Assembly (NCBI GenBank): GCA_016281165.1
Contig: JAEEIC010000246.1
Span: forward strand, 1-5,538
Origin: Bacillota bacterium
GTDB taxonomy: Bacteria > Bacillota > Clostridia > Peptostreptococcales > Anaerovoracaceae
Length of the DNA: 5,538 nt
Reading direction: 5' to 3'
Every line of letters begins with the position of its first letter. The stretch's first letter is position 1. Below are positions 4,645-5,538 of the stretch, one piece after another. Position numbers and translations under genes: made by a program. The notes under the pieces are model-generated. The model was not told the DNA's origin. It saw only the letters and a list, made by a program, of their open reading frames with translations, and searched no databases.

Positions 4645-5499
4645 CCGGTAGGCGTCCTTGATGATCTCCCGCGCGAGCTTAAGGTTCAGCCTGCCGCGCT
4701 CGTCGTCGAAGGTCAGGATCAGGTTCTTCCCCTGAAAGATCCCAAAACGCGCGTAGACCGCTGCTCTTTCGCGGTAGCTTCCCCTGTAGCTCTCGTCATG
4801 GGGCCCCAGGTGCTCATGATAGATCAGCTGCCCGTCGCTTCTCGCGCCGATAAGATCCGGAGAAAAATAACGATCGCCGAACCTCAGGACTTCGTCGTAA
4901 TGATACATTATCGCAAGCTCATTGTAGATCTCCAAAAGCGCCATTTCTGACTTTGAGCGGCAAAGCACACCGTTTGAGCAGACGTGGATCTTCCTATCCC
5001 GCTCCTTCGTGTTCTCCTTATACGGCCTTGAGGCCCACTCCTCCGCGGGAACGTTCAGATATGTCTGCGGGGCCGCGGGAAGGATCCCGTCAGGGACAGG
5101 CTTCGGCCAACTGCGTTCGCGCCCATCTCTGCCCAATATCACCGAGGTCTCATCCAGAAGTCCGAAACTTTTCGGCATGACGGCAAGGATATCCTGCTGA
5201 TCCAAAGATACGCAGCCATCCAGAGCCTCCTCGATGGCCCTGATATTTATCTCAAGCCGCCTTTGCAGCTCGAGCGTATAGGCCTTGTGCGCCAGAGCGG
5301 AAACAAGGGCTGGTTTTCTGCTGATGCCCTTTCGTACGAGTTCCGGCCCGGTACCGTCGACTTTGAGGAAGACCGGGTATTTGCCGTTCATCTGCATCCA
5401 AAGGGAGCCGGATGGAGCTTTCTTCAATTCCCTGCTGACTTCTCTGAGCTTCTCCTGCTGCATCAACAGCAGCGATTCAAGTTCTGCGAATGTTTTCAT
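4639..5499 (-). CDS. Putative PD-(D/E)XK-fold nuclease-like protein with N-terminal coiled coil
   Basis: A 286-residue protein. Residues 1-28 are a heptad-like helix (ELESLLLMQQEKLREVSREL). A small region with SGSLWMQMNGKYPVFLKV and another helix (about 60-95) follow. The C-terminal part carries the signature: RSKSEMALLEIYNELAI (Glu185), YFSPDLIG (Asp215), IYHEHLG (Glu229), then YRERAAVYARFGIFQGKNLILTFDD. Glu, Pro-Asp and Glu in this order and spacing fit a PD-(D/E)XK core, but the usual lysine two residues after the second acid is replaced by Leu231, so it may have migrated or activity may be lost. I recall similar uncharacterised proteins as common in Clostridia. I chose ATG 5499 because AGGTGG (5512-5507) precedes it by 7 bases; an ATG at 5529 is in frame but shows no ribosome site. 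The 3' end faces the heptamer array. Confidence 0.8.
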   Translation of the reverse strand: MKTFAELESLLLMQQEKLREVSRELKKAPSGSLWMQMNGKYPVFLKVDGTGPELVRKGISRKPALVSALAHKAYTLELQRRLEINIRAIEEALDGCVSLDQQDILAVMPKSFGLLDETSVILGRDGRERSWPKPVPDGILPAAPQTYLNVPAEEWASRPYKENTKERDRKIHVCSNGVLCRSKSEMALLEIYNELAIMYHYDEVLRFGDRYFSPDLIGARSDGQLIYHEHLGPHDESYRGSYRERAAVYARFGIFQGKNLILTFDDERGRLNLKLAREIIKDAYRL

Positions 5500-5538
5500 A
5501 GTCTGGCCACCTGCCTTGATCTGCCACATCTGACTACC

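Noticed and set aside
4192..4950. A 252-codon open frame on the plus strand covering half the array and running antisense through the nuclease-like gene, with a 21-residue repeat (TQRF...FVEK).
   Set aside because: The period is 21 codons, so a repeat protein was considered. In the same frame, units 1, 2 and 4 contain stops (3973, 4036 region and 4159). GTT, GAG, CAA and CGT never show synonymous variation, which points to constraint on nucleotides. The start lacks a ribosome site, and the rest is antisense to a well-supported gene.

Overview
The window reads as chromosomal DNA from a GC-rich bacterium. Gram-positive-style signals (strong AGGAGG-type ribosome sites, TTGACA/TATAAT promoters, a very small Cro/CI-type regulator paired with a small membrane protein, and a restriction-like protein of a type I associate with Clostridia) make a high-GC Firmicute from a gut-type community my best guess. 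The lineage is an inference and no single gene proves it.

Left part (1-2553, minus strand): the sbcDC operon. sbcD (nuclease subunit) is complete. sbcC (SMC-like ATPase) overlaps it by 4 bases (ATGA) and leaves the window just after its zinc-hook cysteines. The sbcD Shine-Dalgarno lies unusually far from its start codon, with a GC-only hairpin in between. A symmetric TATA element (2671-2678) separates sbcD from a divergent gene for an unrecognised 222-residue protein (2698-3366).

Middle (3440-3943, plus strand): a two-gene operon encoding a 79-residue two-helix membrane protein and a 63-residue XRE-family regulator. Its near-consensus promoter is bracketed by two ATGTAAA/TTTACAT palindromes, which strongly suggests autoregulation. 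Base composition drops visibly here compared with sbcDC and stays lower through the following intergenic region.

Centre of interest (3944-4638): a 695-base convergent intergenic region with no credible gene. Most of it is a strictly periodic array in which the heptamer CGTTGAG and its inverse CTCAACG alternate. Nine forward copies recur every 63 bases without a single indel, and eight inverse copies sit 32 bases after a forward copy and 31 before the next. That is about three helical turns per half-period and six per period. The 24-25-base spacers are mostly diverged. I know no named element with this architecture. A short, more degenerate repeat set with CTCAAAG-type motifs follows and runs into the last bases of the next gene.

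Right part (4639-5499, minus strand): a 286-residue protein with an N-terminal coiled coil and a C-terminal PD-(D/E)XK-like nuclease-fold signature. Its 3' end faces the array. A functional link between this protein, the XRE operon and the array is a hypothesis based on adjacency only.
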